The position numbers and the translations under genes were made by a program. From NCBI RefSeq assembly GCF_018531195.1, contig NZ_JAHDYS010000011.1, forward strand, positions 62,001-126,000: 64,000 bases of DNA, given 5' to 3'. The DNA is from Pelotalea chapellei. Lineage in GTDB: Bacteria > Desulfobacterota > Desulfuromonadia > Geobacterales > Pseudopelobacteraceae. Below the pieces are notes generated by a model. It was not told the origin of the DNA, searched no databases, and was given only the letters and a program-made list of their open reading frames with translations. This document shows, in pieces, positions 52,377 through 63,489 of this stretch. Numbering within the stretch: the first letter of the stretch is position 1; the number at the start of each line of letters is the position of its first letter.

Positions 52377-53010
52377 TCACCACCAGCACATGCAGGTCGG
52401 TGAATCGCGGCTTGCGGTCGATAACTGTTGTAACCCGGCAGAGACGCTGGGGAGAATTGCAGTTGGTGCAAAATCCGGTATGGGCACACGGGGTATTGAA
52501 GTTGAGCCGTTTGGCATTGGGTGGGGTGGCCCGGTTTTTTACCCGCTGGATGGCATCATGCACCGTGCCTTCAACCAGCTTGTTGCGTCCGACCACCACG
52601 ATCACCGAACGGGGACCGAAGAACATGGCAGCAGCACGGTTGCCGGTTGCATCGATATTGACCAGTTCTCCCCCCAGTGTCAGCGCATTGCATCCGCACA
52701 GGAAAAGATCACAGGTAAGCTGGCGACGCATGACCTCGATCCGCTCTTCAGCTGCCAGATCCTTCGCTGAATGGTTCAGGAGCTCCTTGCCGCTATCCCG
52801 CAACTGCGCTTCGATTCCCAGGCCCGCAACCGACATGGAACCACCGAACCCGATACTGCGGGCGCCCGCCGCTGCTGAACTGATATAGTCGAAAGCATCC
52901 TGGGGAGAAGGACAGTACACGGCGGTGAAACCATTGATACCCAAGGATTCAACTGCCTTGAGACATTTTTGTTCATGGGTCCAGTCGACCAGGTTCTCAG
53001 TTAATGACAT
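52357..53010 (-). CDS. LUD domain protein with C-terminal Cys cluster
   Basis: A 217-residue LUD (DUF162) protein: IGFGGSMSVAGLGI, CDLFLCGCNALTLGGELVNIDATGNRAAAMFFGP and RVKNRATPPNA are typical of the stand-alone branch of the family. The C-terminus has CAHTGFCTNCNSPQRLC, four Cys that might bind a cluster or zinc. Unlike the lactate operon genes at 20.9-23.6 kb it has no partner iron-sulfur subunit. Role unknown; lactate metabolism is only a family-name guess. A GGGAGATTTC site precedes the ATG. It is upstream of comF and downstream of a cyclophilin gene. Confidence 0.85.
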   Translation of the reverse strand: MSLTENLVDWTHEQKCLKAVESLGINGFTAVYCPSPQDAFDYISSAAAGARSIGFGGSMSVAGLGIEAQLRDSGKELLNHSAKDLAAEERIEVMRRQLTCDLFLCGCNALTLGGELVNIDATGNRAAAMFFGPRSVIVVVGRNKLVEGTVHDAIQRVKNRATPPNAKRLNFNTPCAHTGFCTNCNSPQRLCRVTTVIDRKPRFTDLHVLVVNADMGF

Positions 53011-53023
53011 CTCTGAAATCTCC

Positions 53024-53596
53024 CTATTTCACGACTGAAACCGATTTGATCACAACCGGGGTCACAGGAAAATTCTGGAAAACCATATTGACGTTCTGTG
53101 TCTTGACCGAGACGATTTTATCAACAACATCCATTCCCTCTATCACCTTGCCGAAGACCGCATAGCCGGCTCCATCGGGGTTTGGACGATTGAGCATTTC
53201 ATTGTTGACCACGTTGATGAAAAATTGGGCCGTAGCACTATCAGGTGCCGAGGTACGCGCCATGGCAATAGTGCCGCGGTCATTCTTCAAGCCGTTGGCT
53301 GCTTCGTTTTTAATGGGACCATTGGTCGGCTTTTGTTTCCGATCAGCAGTGAACCCGCCCCCCTGGGCCATGAAACCGGGAATCACCCGATGAAATATGG
53401 TGCCGTTGTAAAATCCGTTGCCAGCATAGTCCAGAAAGTTTTTAACACTGATGGGGGCTTCTTTTTGGAACAGTTCGATCTTCACATTACCGAGAGATGT
53501 CTCCATCGCTACAACCGGATTTTTCTTGCCCTCGGCACAGGCCAGACCCACAGTCAACACCACCATTGCAACCGCACAGATCAGTTTTTTCAACAT
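53024..53596 (-). CDS. Periplasmic peptidyl-prolyl cis-trans isomerase (cyclophilin)
   Basis: A 190-residue cyclophilin with a Sec signal peptide (cleavage after ACA near residue 21). Catalytic residues are visible in FHRVIPGFMAQGGGFT, and SATAQFFINVVNN, GYAVFGKVIEGMDVVDKI complete the fold. It speeds up proline isomerisation during folding of exported proteins. AGGAGGT precedes the ATG. It is followed after 13 bases by the LUD gene, so they are likely cotranscribed. Confidence 0.93.
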   Translation of the reverse strand: MLKKLICAVAMVVLTVGLACAEGKKNPVVAMETSLGNVKIELFQKEAPISVKNFLDYAGNGFYNGTIFHRVIPGFMAQGGGFTADRKQKPTNGPIKNEAANGLKNDRGTIAMARTSAPDSATAQFFINVVNNEMLNRPNPDGAGYAVFGKVIEGMDVVDKIVSVKTQNVNMVFQNFPVTPVVIKSVSVVK

Positions 53597-53650
53597 GATT
53601 ACCTCCTGAAGTTTTTTTTGGCACCTGAGGACCAGGTGAGTTACTACGGC

Positions 53651-54601
53651 CTATCGTGCTCCCCTCACAAGCTCAGCCAGGCACTGAATAAAAGCCGGTG
53701 TAGCGTTGAGAGATTCTGTCCTGCGAAAATCTGTAATACCCAGAGCTGCAGCCTCATCACGATACTGGATATCTATCTCGTAGAGTGTCTCAATGTGGTC
53801 GGAGACAAAAGAAAGCGGCACCATCAGCAGACTTTTGCAGCCCCCCTCCCCCAGAGTACGGATCATCTCTTCGGTGGATGGTTCCAGCCACTTTACCGGT
53901 CCGGCCCTGGACTGGAAAGCCAGATGGTGCGTAACATCCTTGAAACGCTCCATCACCAGCCGCACGGTAGCCTGAATATGGTCAAGATACGGATCACCGG
54001 AATCAATAAAAGATTGGGGCAGACCATGAGCCGAAAAAACCAGCTGAACAGCGTTGCGGTCGCTGAATTGGGAAAGACCCTGCTCGATTTTTTCAGCCAG
54101 CGCCGCGATGTACAGGGGATGATCGAAAAACTGGCGCACATAGCTGACAAAAAAAGACTTACCGGAAAGGGTGCGCGCCCGCTCCAGCTCGTTGAAGCTT
54201 GAACCGGACGTGGCCCGCGAATAATGCGGGTACAGCGACAATGCGATGATGCGGCTGAATCCTTCCTGTCTGATAGCGGCCAAAGCTTCCCTGGTATCCG
54301 GTTTCCAGTAGCGCATGGCAACAAAACAGCGGTAGTTGGCGCCAAGCACCTTCTCCAACTCTCCCGCCTGCTGATCGGTCAGTTCGCGAAGTGGTGATTT
54401 ACCTCCGATCTGCCGATAATATTCAACCACTTTTCGGGAGCGCCGCAGTGAAATGAAACGGGCAATCAGCGGCTGGACAAAAGCCGGTCCGATCCTGATG
54501 ATATCCCGGTCGGAAAACAGATTGTAGAGAAATGGCTTCACCGCCTCCAGAGAATCCGGTCCCCCCATCTGGAGCAGCAGTACGGCAGTTTTTTCAGACA
54601 T
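53651..54601 (-). CDS. hemH: Ferrochelatase
   Basis: A 316-residue enzyme that inserts Fe2+ into a porphyrin at the last step of haem synthesis. Family motifs are present: [21 protein letters not shown] at the start, [26 protein letters not shown], and the metal-binding His in [18 protein letters not shown], with [13 protein letters not shown] at the end. Whether it acts on protoporphyrin (classical route) or on coproporphyrin cannot be read here. It fits the heavy haem demand of multihaem cytochromes. AAAGGG precedes the ATG. Confidence 0.96.
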   Translation of the reverse strand: MSEKTAVLLLQMGGPDSLEAVKPFLYNLFSDRDIIRIGPAFVQPLIARFISLRRSRKVVEYYRQIGGKSPLRELTDQQAGELEKVLGANYRCFVAMRYWKPDTREALAAIRQEGFSRIIALSLYPHYSRATSGSSFNELERARTLSGKSFFVSYVRQFFDHPLYIAALAEKIEQGLSQFSDRNAVQLVFSAHGLPQSFIDSGDPYLDHIQATVRLVMERFKDVTHHLAFQSRAGPVKWLEPSTEEMIRTLGEGGCKSLLMVPLSFVSDHIETLYEIDIQYRDEAAALGITDFRRTESLNATPAFIQCLAELVRGAR

Positions 54602-54648
54602 GAATACCCTTTTCAGTTAGCACAGCTATGAGCAACAAAATCAGATAA

Positions 54649-54966
54649 TTATGCGCGAATCATCACAAGAAGCATCTTGAACGGCTTGACTGCCTTGAGC
54701 GAATGGGGCTTGTTGGCAGGCATGATGATCATCTGTCCGGCAGCCACCGTATGCTCGGCACCCTCTATGTTCACCAGTGCCTCGCCATCCACCACCTGCA
54801 CAAAAGCATCATAGGGTGCGGTGTGTTCCGAGAGCCCCTGACCGGCATCAAAGGAAAACAACGTAACCGTCCCGATCTTCTTGTCGATCAGCGTCTTGCT
54901 GACCACCGAACCTTGTGCGTAAGCGACCAGTTCACTCATGGTAAATGCATTGCCGATTAAATCCAT
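54649..54966 (-). CDS. Small cupin-domain protein
   Basis: A 105-residue cupin with the two motifs QGLSEHTAPYDAFVQVVDGEA and MIIMPANKPHSLKAV. Metal-binding His and Glu are partly conserved: H in the first motif (SEHTAPYDAF) and H in NKPHSL. Such small cupins often act on small ligands or as sensors. It lies 47 bases upstream of hemH on the same strand and could be in one operon. GGGAGG precedes the ATG. The substrate is unknown. Confidence 0.85.
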   Translation of the reverse strand: MDLIGNAFTMSELVAYAQGSVVSKTLIDKKIGTVTLFSFDAGQGLSEHTAPYDAFVQVVDGEALVNIEGAEHTVAAGQMIIMPANKPHSLKAVKPFKMLLVMIRA

Positions 54967-55025
54967 AGTGCCTCCCTTTATTGATCTGGTTGAATAATAA
55001 CGCCCGGGTAATGGGCAGGCAACAA

Positions 55026-55057
55026 AAAAGGCAGGGAACCGAAATCCCCTGCCTTTT
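55026..55057. terminator. Rho-independent terminator after groEL
   Basis: AAAAGGCAGGG / CCCTGCCTTTT with a loop of about eight bases and A/T-tracts on both sides. It lies between groEL and the cupin gene, both on the minus strand. Confidence 0.85.
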
Positions 55058-55139
55058 GTTCATGCAGCCATATTGCCTAAGATCTCCTTCTTTTCGTCCT
55101 GGTCGTACAGAACTCCCGGAGCACGAAAAGCTATCTTTC

Positions 55140-56807
<1,668 letters not shown>

Positions 56808-56861
56808 TTATATTGGTAGGGGCGAACGGCGTTCACCCTGATTTGCTTTGCGGATTTTAAA

Positions 56862-57149
56862 CTACTGAATGACAGCGAGAATGTCGTCTTCTCTCATCAT
56901 CAGGTAATCTTCTCCATCCACTTTTACTTCTGTGCCGGCATATTTGCCGAAGAGCACCATGTCGCCGACTTTAACGTCCAGCGGCAGTACCTTGCCGTCT
57001 TCAGTTTTCTTGCCATTGCCGACTGCCACGATCTCGCCGCGCTGCGGTTTCTCTTTAGCAGTTTCGGGGATGAAAAGTCCTCCGGCGGTCTTGGTCTCTT
57101 CTTCAACCCTCTTGACGATGATGCGATCCTGCAGCGGTCTTAAATTCAT
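56862..57149 (-). CDS. groES: Co-chaperonin GroES
   Basis: A 95-residue subunit of the heptameric lid of Gro[19 protein letters not shown] at the start, the mobile loop [14 protein letters not shown] and [33 protein letters not shown] at the end are canonical. An AAGGAGAAC site precedes the ATG. A CIRCE operator lies upstream, so heat shock control through HrcA is expected. Confidence 0.99.
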   Translation of the reverse strand: MNLRPLQDRIIVKRVEEETKTAGGLFIPETAKEKPQRGEIVAVGNGKKTEDGKVLPLDVKVGDMVLFGKYAGTEVKVDGEDYLMMREDDILAVIQ

Positions 57150-57204
57150 CTTTCAGTTCTCCTTTCTAGCTTGATGATATTTTGGTTTACTGTCACAGAC
57201 AGAA

Positions 57205-57231
57205 TTAGCACTCAAACAACACGAGTGCTAG
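57205..57231 (-). promoter_or_regulatory. CIRCE operator (HrcA binding site)
   Basis: TTAGCACTC, nine bases, GAGTGCTAG: matches the CIRCE consensus TTAGCACTC-N9-GAGTGCTAA in 17 of 18 positions. It sits 56 bases upstream of the groES start, between the promoter and the gene. HrcA itself is not in the window. Confidence 0.95.
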
Positions 57232-57437
57232 CACGTGTAAATATAGCAATCGAATTTTAAAAATCAAGGGGGCATTTAAAAAAATTTGAGAATCTCGAAA
57301 TTGGCGGGGACGGCATGGTGGATCTTGGGAGGAACAGCATTAGCAGAAGGTTGAAAAAGATAGCCGGACTCACGGTGAATGAACCCGGCCTTAATTGCAA
57401 CCGTTACAGCCGGTGCATTTCATACAAATCGTTAAAA

Positions 57438-59066
57438 TTAAATTTTAAATCTTCCAACAGCTGCTTGCATGATATTAGCGAGTTCCTGAAGCTTGTTTGC
57501 CTCATCAGCCAATTCAGTCGCAGCGGCACTGTTTTCATTGGTAATGTTAGCTACTTTTTCTACTTGGCTGGCAAACTCATTACTGACGCTGCTTTGCTCT
57601 GAGAGTGCCTGTGAAATATAATTCACCACTGTATCAACCTGACTTTCCCCTTCCTTTATCTGACCAATGGCAACACCGGCTTGATTGGCCAGTGACACTC
57701 CCTGGTTGACCCGATCCACGGTACTCACCATGGCATCAACTGCAGAGTGGGCACTCTGTTGCATAGCCCCAATCATGCCTGAAATTTCTTTAGTCGCTTT
57801 GGTGGTTCGTTCAGCCAGTGCCCGCACTTCGTCGGCCACAACTGCGAAGCCGCGTCCTTGTTCACCAGCACGGGCAGCCTCGATAGCCGCGTTCAATGCA
57901 AGCAGATTAGTCTGATCAGCAATATCCTCAATAGTATTTACAATCTCTCCGATTTGATTTGAATGCTGAGAAACTTCTTCAATGGTATGTGAGGCATGGC
58001 GCACACTATCTGCGATACGTGTCATTTCGGCGGCGGCCTGAGTAATAATCGTCCCACCCTCAGTGGAAAGTTTTCCGGATTGACGCGAAATTTCAAGGGC
58101 TTCGCGCGCCCTATCGGAAACATGACTGATGCTGACGGTCATTTCTTCGACTGCGGCCGCCATGGCGGAAGTCGATATGCTTTGATTGGAAACACTCACC
58201 GAAACCTGACTTGAAGTAGACCATATGCTTTGGGACGATTCCAATACCTTGGCGACACTCTCAAGAACCTCTTTAAAAGTCTGCTGGAGAGCTATCATAA
58301 GATCATCAAAAGCCTGGGCCGTAACGCCGACCTCATCTGTACTGGTAACGGTCACGCGACTGGTAAAGTCACCGGTCTGCTCGACATCGGTAATAGTGGT
58401 ACGCATCTGGTTCAGAGGTTTGGTGATGGAGCGGATAATGAAAAAAGAGCAACACACCCCCAGCAGGACGACGACACAACCCAGCAGGATCGCCATATTT
58501 CGTGTTGTCACGGCAGCTTTCTCGATCCTGGCAATACTTGATTCGAGCTTCACCTGCTGATGATCATCAAGCCTCTTTAGTGCATTCAGATAGGGATCAA
58601 GCATTGGGACCATTTCTTCGCCAGCCACATAGGTGGCCTCATCACGTTTCCCTGCTTGAAGAAGTTTCATCACCTTCTCAAGACCTTCAATATATATCCC
58701 ACGATGCTTTTTCATTTCAGCCAGAAGCTTTCCATCCTGTGGTGAGTTGCTTAATGACTTGTTCAAGGAGTCAAAAACCTTGGCACTCGCCTGATTTCTC
58801 TCTTCGATCTGTTTTATGACAGTGGCATGGTGGTCGCTGTTGGTGGACAGAAGCATCTCCATACTGGAAATACCGTTATCCTTGACGGTTGTGACAATAC
58901 TGACCGCACTCTTGCTGTTGGCGATATCAGCTTCTATCTGCCGGGCCGCAGTGGACACAGATACCAACTGCACCCCCACAAAGGTTATCAATAGCACCAC
59001 CAACAGTAAAATGAGCCCAAAACCGGCAGCCAGTTTGGTTCCAATTTTCATGGTCAGAATAGTCAT
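57438..59066 (-). CDS. Methyl-accepting chemotaxis protein, four-helix-bundle sensor
   Basis: A 542-residue chemoreceptor. A transmembrane helix (about 13-35) precedes a periplasmic 4HB_MCP-type domain (about 36-190, including [20 protein letters not shown]), then a second helix (about 191-212), HAMP and a signalling domain with the canonical tip [19 protein letters not shown]. The C-terminal ends with GRFKI, without tether. ATG 59066 follows GGGGG; ATG 59051 is the alternative. It follows on the same strand a gene for a small periplasmic helical protein that could work with it. Confidence 0.95.
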   Translation of the reverse strand: MTILTMKIGTKLAAGFGLILLLVVLLITFVGVQLVSVSTAARQIEADIANSKSAVSIVTTVKDNGISSMEMLLSTNSDHHATVIKQIEERNQASAKVFDSLNKSLSNSPQDGKLLAEMKKHRGIYIEGLEKVMKLLQAGKRDEATYVAGEEMVPMLDPYLNALKRLDDHQQVKLESSIARIEKAAVTTRNMAILLGCVVVLLGVCCSFFIIRSITKPLNQMRTTITDVEQTGDFTSRVTVTSTDEVGVTAQAFDDLMIALQQTFKEVLESVAKVLESSQSIWSTSSQVSVSVSNQSISTSAMAAAVEEMTVSISHVSDRAREALEISRQSGKLSTEGGTIITQAAAEMTRIADSVRHASHTIEEVSQHSNQIGEIVNTIEDIADQTNLLALNAAIEAARAGEQGRGFAVVADEVRALAERTTKATKEISGMIGAMQQSAHSAVDAMVSTVDRVNQGVSLANQAGVAIGQIKEGESQVDTVVNYISQALSEQSSVSNEFASQVEKVANITNENSAAATELADEANKLQELANIMQAAVGRFKI

Positions 59067-59159
59067 TCAAAACCCCCGATACTCCCATAAGCGACGCTGC
59101 AATTAATCTATTGTTGCGACCAAACATCCATGATTGAGGCACTCACGCGAACCATGAAA

Positions 59160-59567
59160 TTAATTATCGAGTTCACTCGTAATTTTCTGACATTTCGTAT
59201 AGCGCTCTTTCTGAATACCACCCGCTATTTTCTTTGCCGCTTCGTCGTTTCCTTTCAAAATAGCAGGAACCAGTTCAGTCTCACGGGTATGCTTGAAAGC
59301 TGCCCAATTTTCTTTTAGCTCCTTGAACTGTGCTTCTTTCCCGGCAGGTGCTTTCATCTTGGCAAGTTGCGCACTTACCGCATCAGCCGTGTTCTTTACA
59401 AGCTTCTGCTGATCTGCGCCTCGTTTTTCCTTATGCAACATCATTTCGATCAGTGACTCTCGAGCTGCGCTTAACTTGGTTCTCAATTCGCCAAACTCAC
59501 CCGCCTGGGCTGAAAATGCAAACCCGATCACCATTAATGCAAGAAATACCGAGAACTTTTTTTTCAT
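59160..59567 (-). CDS. Small periplasmic helical protein, 4HB-like
   Basis: A 135-residue protein with a Sec signal peptide (cleavage after AQA near residue 22). The mature part is alpha-helical with no cofactor motif: LRTKLSAARESLIEMMLHKEKRGADQ, then KENWAAFKHTRETELVPAILKGNDEAAKKIAGGIQKERY. That last part resembles the periplasmic helices of 4HB chemoreceptors (a W..F..TR...V.A...G...A pattern). It lies 93 bases upstream of the chemoreceptor on the same strand. A soluble ligand-binding partner is a reasonable guess; the function is unknown. Confidence 0.75.
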   Translation of the reverse strand: MKKKFSVFLALMVIGFAFSAQAGEFGELRTKLSAARESLIEMMLHKEKRGADQQKLVKNTADAVSAQLAKMKAPAGKEAQFKELKENWAAFKHTRETELVPAILKGNDEAAKKIAGGIQKERYTKCQKITSELDN

Positions 59568-59894
59568 AAATCACCTTTCCGCAAAGCATTTTTTTGAGAT
59601 AAAAAAACGGACCACCTGCTGTCGCGTGAGTGCTTCTGAGAATTAAGCAGTTTTGGACGCCCGTAAAGCGCGCCAGGCCGCCTTCTGACTGGCGAATACT
59701 GTCATGCTGCTAATTTGCTGTCAATATAATATTAATGAGAATTCAATACATTCTAATGAAAGCCCAAGGTGGAATTTCAGAAGGAACAACTATGTCTGCA
59801 TTCTCCCTCACCCGCTGATTTATCAGCTGATTTCCCTTTGACTTTCCAATACCCGGTCTGCTACAACTTTCCCCACATTTGACGACCAATCGGT
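59568..59894. other. Divergent intergenic region
   Basis: 327 bases between the helical protein gene and the cobalamin riboswitch. It must hold both promoters; a clear box pair was not found. No gene is visible. Confidence 0.4.
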
Positions 59895-60049
59895 TTTGGT
59901 GCCGCACTCACATGCGGTTAAAAGGGAAGAGGGTGTAACTCCCTCGCTGTCCCGCAACTGTAACAGGCGATGAAAGCCGCAATAAAGTCACTGGGAAATC
60001 CGGGAAGGCGCGGCGAGTAAAATGACCCTGGAGCCAGGAAACCTGCCAC
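59895..60049 (+). ncRNA. Cobalamin riboswitch
   Basis: The conserved core is easy to follow: TTGGTGCC, AAAAGGGAAGAGGGTG, GCTGTCCCGCAACTGTAA, CACTGGGAAATCCGGGAAGGCG, and the B12 box AGCCAGGAAACCTGCC at 60032-60047. It precedes cobU, with a terminator in between, so adenosylcobalamin should reduce expression of cobU by termination. Confidence 0.95.
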
Positions 60050-60117
60050 TCCGAAGCTTTTGGGAACCTCCGTGGAAAGAGGGGCCGAGGCCGGATTGTT
60101 TTTCAACCTCTGCTTCG

Positions 60118-60149
60118 AGCCCTTGTCCTTCACGGACAGGGGCTTTTTT
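60118..60149 (+). terminator. Terminator between cobalamin riboswitch and cobU
   Basis: AGCCCTTGTCC pairs with GGACAGGGGCT, followed by TTTTTTATTT. It is the probable expression platform of the riboswitch. Confidence 0.85.
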
Positions 60150-60165
60150 ATTTCTGGGGGTAAAC

Positions 60166-60699
60166 ATGTCACAGACCATATTCATCACCGGCGGCACCCG
60201 CAGCGGCAAGAGCCGGTACGCTGAACAGCGCGCGCTGGAATATGAAGCCCCGCTCTGCTACCTCGCCACAGCTCAGGCCCTGGATGGCGAGATGGATGAT
60301 CGAATCACGCTTCATCAGAAACGCCGGGGAAGCGCATGGCACACCGTTGAGGAACCGCTGCAACTGCCCCTTGCACTGGCCAACTGCGACGGCAGATACA
60401 ATGCAATACTGGTGGACTGCCTGACCCTCTGGCTCACCAACCTGCTCCTGCAAGATGACCAGCCAAGCAGAGAGAGCGAGCAGCGCATCATAGCAGGGGT
60501 GCAGGATTTATCTGTCACCCTGTCTGCCATGACCACCCCGGTTATCATCGTCTCCAATGAAGTCGGCATGGGTATTGTCCCGGAGCATCGCCTGGGACGC
60601 ATATTCCGGGATATCGCCGGGCAGGCTAATCAGATCATTGCTGCCGGCGCGAGTGAAGCGTGGCTGGTGGCGAGCGGGATTCCACTACGGTTGAAATAA
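60166..60699 (+). CDS. cobU: Adenosylcobinamide kinase / cobinamide-phosphate guanylyltransferase
   Basis: A 177-residue bifunctional enzyme in nucleotide loop assembly of cobalamin. It has the P-loop GGTRSGKS (residues 9-16), the YLATAQALDGEMDDRI segment, the DCLTLWLTNLL motif and IIVSNEVGMGIVPEHRLGR. The length is standard for CobU. ATG 60166 has GGGGG just upstream; a longer frame runs through the terminator and is rejected. It is controlled by the cobalamin riboswitch. The next gene is cobT, 810 bases further on, beyond the repeat cluster. Confidence 0.96.
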   Translation: MSQTIFITGGTRSGKSRYAEQRALEYEAPLCYLATAQALDGEMDDRITLHQKRRGSAWHTVEEPLQLPLALANCDGRYNAILVDCLTLWLTNLLLQDDQPSRESEQRIIAGVQDLSVTLSAMTTPVIIVSNEVGMGIVPEHRLGRIFRDIAGQANQIIAAGASEAWLVASGIPLRLK

Positions 60700-60726
60700 C
60701 TATGGTACGGATTCAAACCGCCCTAC

Positions 60727-60955
60727 GGACAGCAGAACCCCGGGCTTTGCCCGGACCCACCTTCTTTCTTTTGCTCGCCCAAAATAAAGAAGGCAAAGAA
60801 AACGGCGCCCCAAGCGCCACAGGCCCTGACGGGCTACCCTCCCTGCGCTGGCCACTGCGGGGTCGCCCCGAAACTCGCTGCGCTCAGACAGTCGGGACGC
60901 CCTGATCCGCAGCAGCCGTGCTCGCTCGGCTGGGGCGATGGGGGAAAGTCAAAAG
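60727..60955 (+). repeat. Intergenic repeat element, copy 1
   Basis: About 229 bases that recur at 61229-61457 with few differences. Recognisable blocks are CTTTGCCC, CTTCTTTCTTTTGCTCGCCC, AATAAAGAAGGCAAAGAAAA, GGGTCGCCCCGAAACTCGC and AGCAGCCGTGCTCGCTCGGC. Many short internal dyads suggest strong RNA structure. It has no gene; short frames across it are low-complexity artefacts. Confidence 0.85.
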
Positions 60956-60984
60956 CTAAATAAGAGTCTTATCGTTTTTGATTT

Positions 60985-61190
60985 TCTCCCCCTTCAGCGC
61001 AGCCGAGTGAGTAAGGCACCGGCGGGAAAAGACGGCCGACTGTCTGAGCGCAGCGAGTTTCGGCCGTCGCCGCCGATGCCGACGGAGCGAGGGAAGCCCG
61101 CAGGGCCTGTGGTGCAGGGGTGCCCTCCTTTGGTTACCTTCCTGGGCAAGCAGGAAAGTAACCGGGGGATGGGGGCAGAGCCCCGATCAA
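60985..61190 (-). repeat. Intergenic repeat element, inverted diverged copy
   Basis: Read on the minus strand, this stretch shares the order of blocks with the flanking copies, for example GACTGTCTGAGCGCAGCGAG and GGGAAGCCCGCAGGGCCTGTG on the plus strand, which are complements of segments in copies 1 and 2. It ends in a dyad around GGTTACCTTCCTG and AGGAAAGTAACC. Confidence 0.7.
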
Positions 61191-61228
61191 CCATGCATCT
61201 GCAAGGGCGTGCCTGAACCGGCATCGAG

Positions 61229-61457
61229 CAACGACAGAACCCTGGGCTTTGCCCAGACCCACCTTCTTTCTTTTGCTCGCCCAAAATAAAGAAGGCAAAG
61301 AAAACGGCGCCCCAAGCGCCCCAGGCCCTGGCGGGCTTCCCTCCCTGCGCTGGCCGCTGCGGGGTCGCCCCGAAACTCGCTGCGCTCAGACAGTCGGGAC
61401 GCCCTGATCCGCAGCAGCCGTGCTCGCTCGGCTGTGGCAATGGGGGAACGTCAAAAA
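61229..61457 (+). repeat. Intergenic repeat element, copy 2
   Basis: A near-identical second direct copy of 60727-60955; it ends about 50 bases before cobT. Differences are scattered single bases (for example CTGGGCTTTGCCCAG against CCGGGCTTTGCCCGG), several of which preserve base pairing in the stem. Confidence 0.85.
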
Positions 61458-61509
61458 CGAAAACATCAACGGCAAACACACAGATACCTGTAGATCAGGA
61501 GGCTTTAAC

Positions 61510-62559
61510 ATGGACATCATTACTAGCGCGCTTGCCCGCATCACACCGGTTAACCAGAGCTTGATCGCCCAGGCCCAGCTCAAGCTCGACAACAAAACCA
61601 AACCTCCCGGCTCTCTCGGCAGACTGGAAGAGTTCGCCCGTCGCATGGCCGCTATCAGCGGCGTGATGGTGCCGGACACATCTAAAAAGGTCATTTTCAC
61701 CTTTGCCGGTGACCATGGCATCGTTGAGGAGGGGATCTCCCTGTATCCCAGCGAAGTGACTGCACAGATGGTGTTCAACTTCCTGAATGGAGGTGCAGGG
61801 GTTAATGTGCTGGCACGCCACAGCGGTGTAGAGGTGCGGGTTGTGGATGTAGGAGTCGATCATGATTTCGGTGAAACACCCGGACTGATCCATCGCAAGG
61901 TGGCCCGCGGCACGCGCAACTTTGCCCAGGGTCCGGCCATGACCAGAGAGGAAGCCCTGGCCGCAATGCAGGTGGGCATCGACCTGGCCGACCAGTGTAA
62001 AGCCGAAGGAGTCGCCCTGGTGGGCACCGGAGAGATGGGCATCGGCAACACCTCCCCCTCCTCGGCCATCATCGCCGCCATTTCAGGGCTGGGCGTGCGG
62101 GAGCTGACCCACCGCGGCACCGGCATCAACAACGCCGCCCTGGAGAACAAGATTCGCGTTATCGAACAGGGCCTGACCCTGAACAGTCCCGACACGCAGG
62201 ACCCGTTGGATGTATTGGCCAAGGTGGGAGGCCTGGAGATCGCCGCCATCGCCGGACTGGTGCTGGGCTGCGCCGCCAACTCCATCCCGGTGGTCATCGA
62301 CGGCTTCATCTCCACCGCCGGCGCCCTGATCGCCTCGGAACTGCACCCCAACGTGCGGGACTACATCTTCGCCGCCCACCGCTCAGTGGAAATCGGCCAC
62401 CGCGTCATGCTGGAGCGCATCGGCGCCGCGCCAATCCTGGACCTTGACCTGCGCCTGGGAGAAGGCACCGGAGCGGCCTTGGCCATGGGGTTGATTGAGG
62501 CGGGAGTGAAGGTGATGAAGGAGATGGCTACGTTTGATGAGGCTGGGGTGAGTCATTGA
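61510..62559 (+). CDS. cobT: Nicotinate-nucleotide-dimethylbenzimidazole phosphoribosyltransferase
   Basis: A 349-residue enzyme that makes alpha-ribazole phosphate for the lower ligand of cobalamin. It has [54 protein letters not shown] and the catalytic end region with [13 protein letters not shown]. The length is standard. AGGAGG precedes ATG 61510. No own riboswitch is visible; a transcript from the cobU promoter would have to cross the repeat cluster. Confidence 0.97.
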   Translation: MDIITSALARITPVNQSLIAQAQLKLDNKTKPPGSLGRLEEFARRMAAISGVMVPDTSKKVIFTFAGDHGIVEEGISLYPSEVTAQMVFNFLNGGAGVNVLARHSGVEVRVVDVGVDHDFGETPGLIHRKVARGTRNFAQGPAMTREEALAAMQVGIDLADQCKAEGVALVGTGEMGIGNTSPSSAIIAAISGLGVRELTHRGTGINNAALENKIRVIEQGLTLNSPDTQDPLDVLAKVGGLEIAAIAGLVLGCAANSIPVVIDGFISTAGALIASELHPNVRDYIFAAHRSVEIGHRVMLERIGAAPILDLDLRLGEGTGAALAMGLIEAGVKVMKEMATFDEAGVSH

Positions 62560-62623
62560 GCGCGGATTATAAGCCCAATAAAAAATTGGAATTGACAAAT
62601 TTTTTCGATGTTTAGAGGGGCAT

Positions 62624-63031
62624 ATGGAAAAAACATATGTAGGTCGGCAACTAAACGATTCGGTTACTGTTAGTGATTTATTAAACGGGCAGTCAGTGGC
62701 AACAATTCAAATACCATATTTGCTTACAGAAGCGGATTTCTTACGCATTAAGGGTGGACAACCAATTACTTCTGCATCTGCTGCGATGCTATTATCAGGA
62801 GTAGTCGGCTATGCTATAAGCCTTGGCCCTAAAATTTCACCTGTGTTCGGCGGTGGCAAATTACAATTGGAGGCAGGAGAATCCAAAACTATAATTGCCG
62901 GGATAATCATTGCGATTGTTTTATATGTTATTGGATTTTTTTGCCCCAATGACAAAACACGGACACTGCAAAAGATTGAAAAACATTTTGATAAGGCTCA
63001 GCCATCTTCTCATATTGTCGGAGGTGTTTAA
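62624..63031 (+). CDS. Unrecognised small membrane protein
   Basis: A 135-residue protein with two hydrophobic helices (about 51-68, ASAAMLLSGVVGYAISLG, and 87-107, TIIAGIIIAIVLYVIGFF), an N-terminal soluble part and a short charged C-terminus. Codon use is AT-richer than in cobT. An AGAGGGGC site precedes the ATG. It is coupled to the next gene (TAATG). No known family is recognised. Confidence 0.65.
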   Translation: MEKTYVGRQLNDSVTVSDLLNGQSVATIQIPYLLTEADFLRIKGGQPITSASAAMLLSGVVGYAISLGPKISPVFGGGKLQLEAGESKTIIAGIIIAIVLYVIGFFCPNDKTRTLQKIEKHFDKAQPSSHIVGGV

Positions 63032-63480
63032 TGATAACCCGAGCTAAGTTACCAGAGGATTATAAGCCTTTAGAAAAACTGTGTGTATGCAGTAACATTA
63101 TGATTGGTGGCGGCCACTTAGTTGCAGTGGGCGACGTATTACCACTCCTTGTCGGTAGCGGCAAGGTTCCTATGATCTGGCTTGAAGCGCCGATGGATCA
63201 AACCGGCAAAAATTATGTTCCACTTGTCGCAGCGTCAGTTGCGTTGCATCCTGCGGTTAATGTTACTAGCGATGGGAATGCTCTTACTGTTTTTGTAGGT
63301 GGTTCTCAAGTGCTCCATGTAGTTCAGAATGAAGCAGAAGTGGCTGAAATCGATATTTTGGATCTTCGGCCAATCGGCCTGAACATTTTCGGGAACCCAG
63401 ATTCGATGACAGTAGGCGGTTCAACTTTTTCTCAAAACACCTTTAGTGGTGGTGGAACTTTTCTATCTTTCGGTATTTAA
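63031..63480 (+). CDS. Unrecognised beta-rich protein coupled to the membrane protein
   Basis: A 149-residue protein with no signal peptide or transmembrane helix. The central part is beta-rich (GGGHLVAVGDVLPLLVGSG, AASVALHPAVNVTS, LTVFVGGSQVLHVV), and the C-terminus is a glycine/serine-rich tail (GGSTFSQNTFSGGGTFLSFG). Its ATG overlaps the stop of the membrane protein gene, so both should be made together. Codon use is AT-rich. No family is recognised. Confidence 0.65.
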   Translation: MITRAKLPEDYKPLEKLCVCSNIMIGGGHLVAVGDVLPLLVGSGKVPMIWLEAPMDQTGKNYVPLVAASVALHPAVNVTSDGNALTVFVGGSQVLHVVQNEAEVAEIDILDLRPIGLNIFGNPDSMTVGGSTFSQNTFSGGGTFLSFGI

Positions 63481-63489
63481 ACGAACAGT

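Noticed and set aside
60660-61479. Several frames of 80-160 codons across the repeat cluster
   Set aside because: They run through repeated non-coding sequence, change frame between copies and have no ribosome-binding sites.
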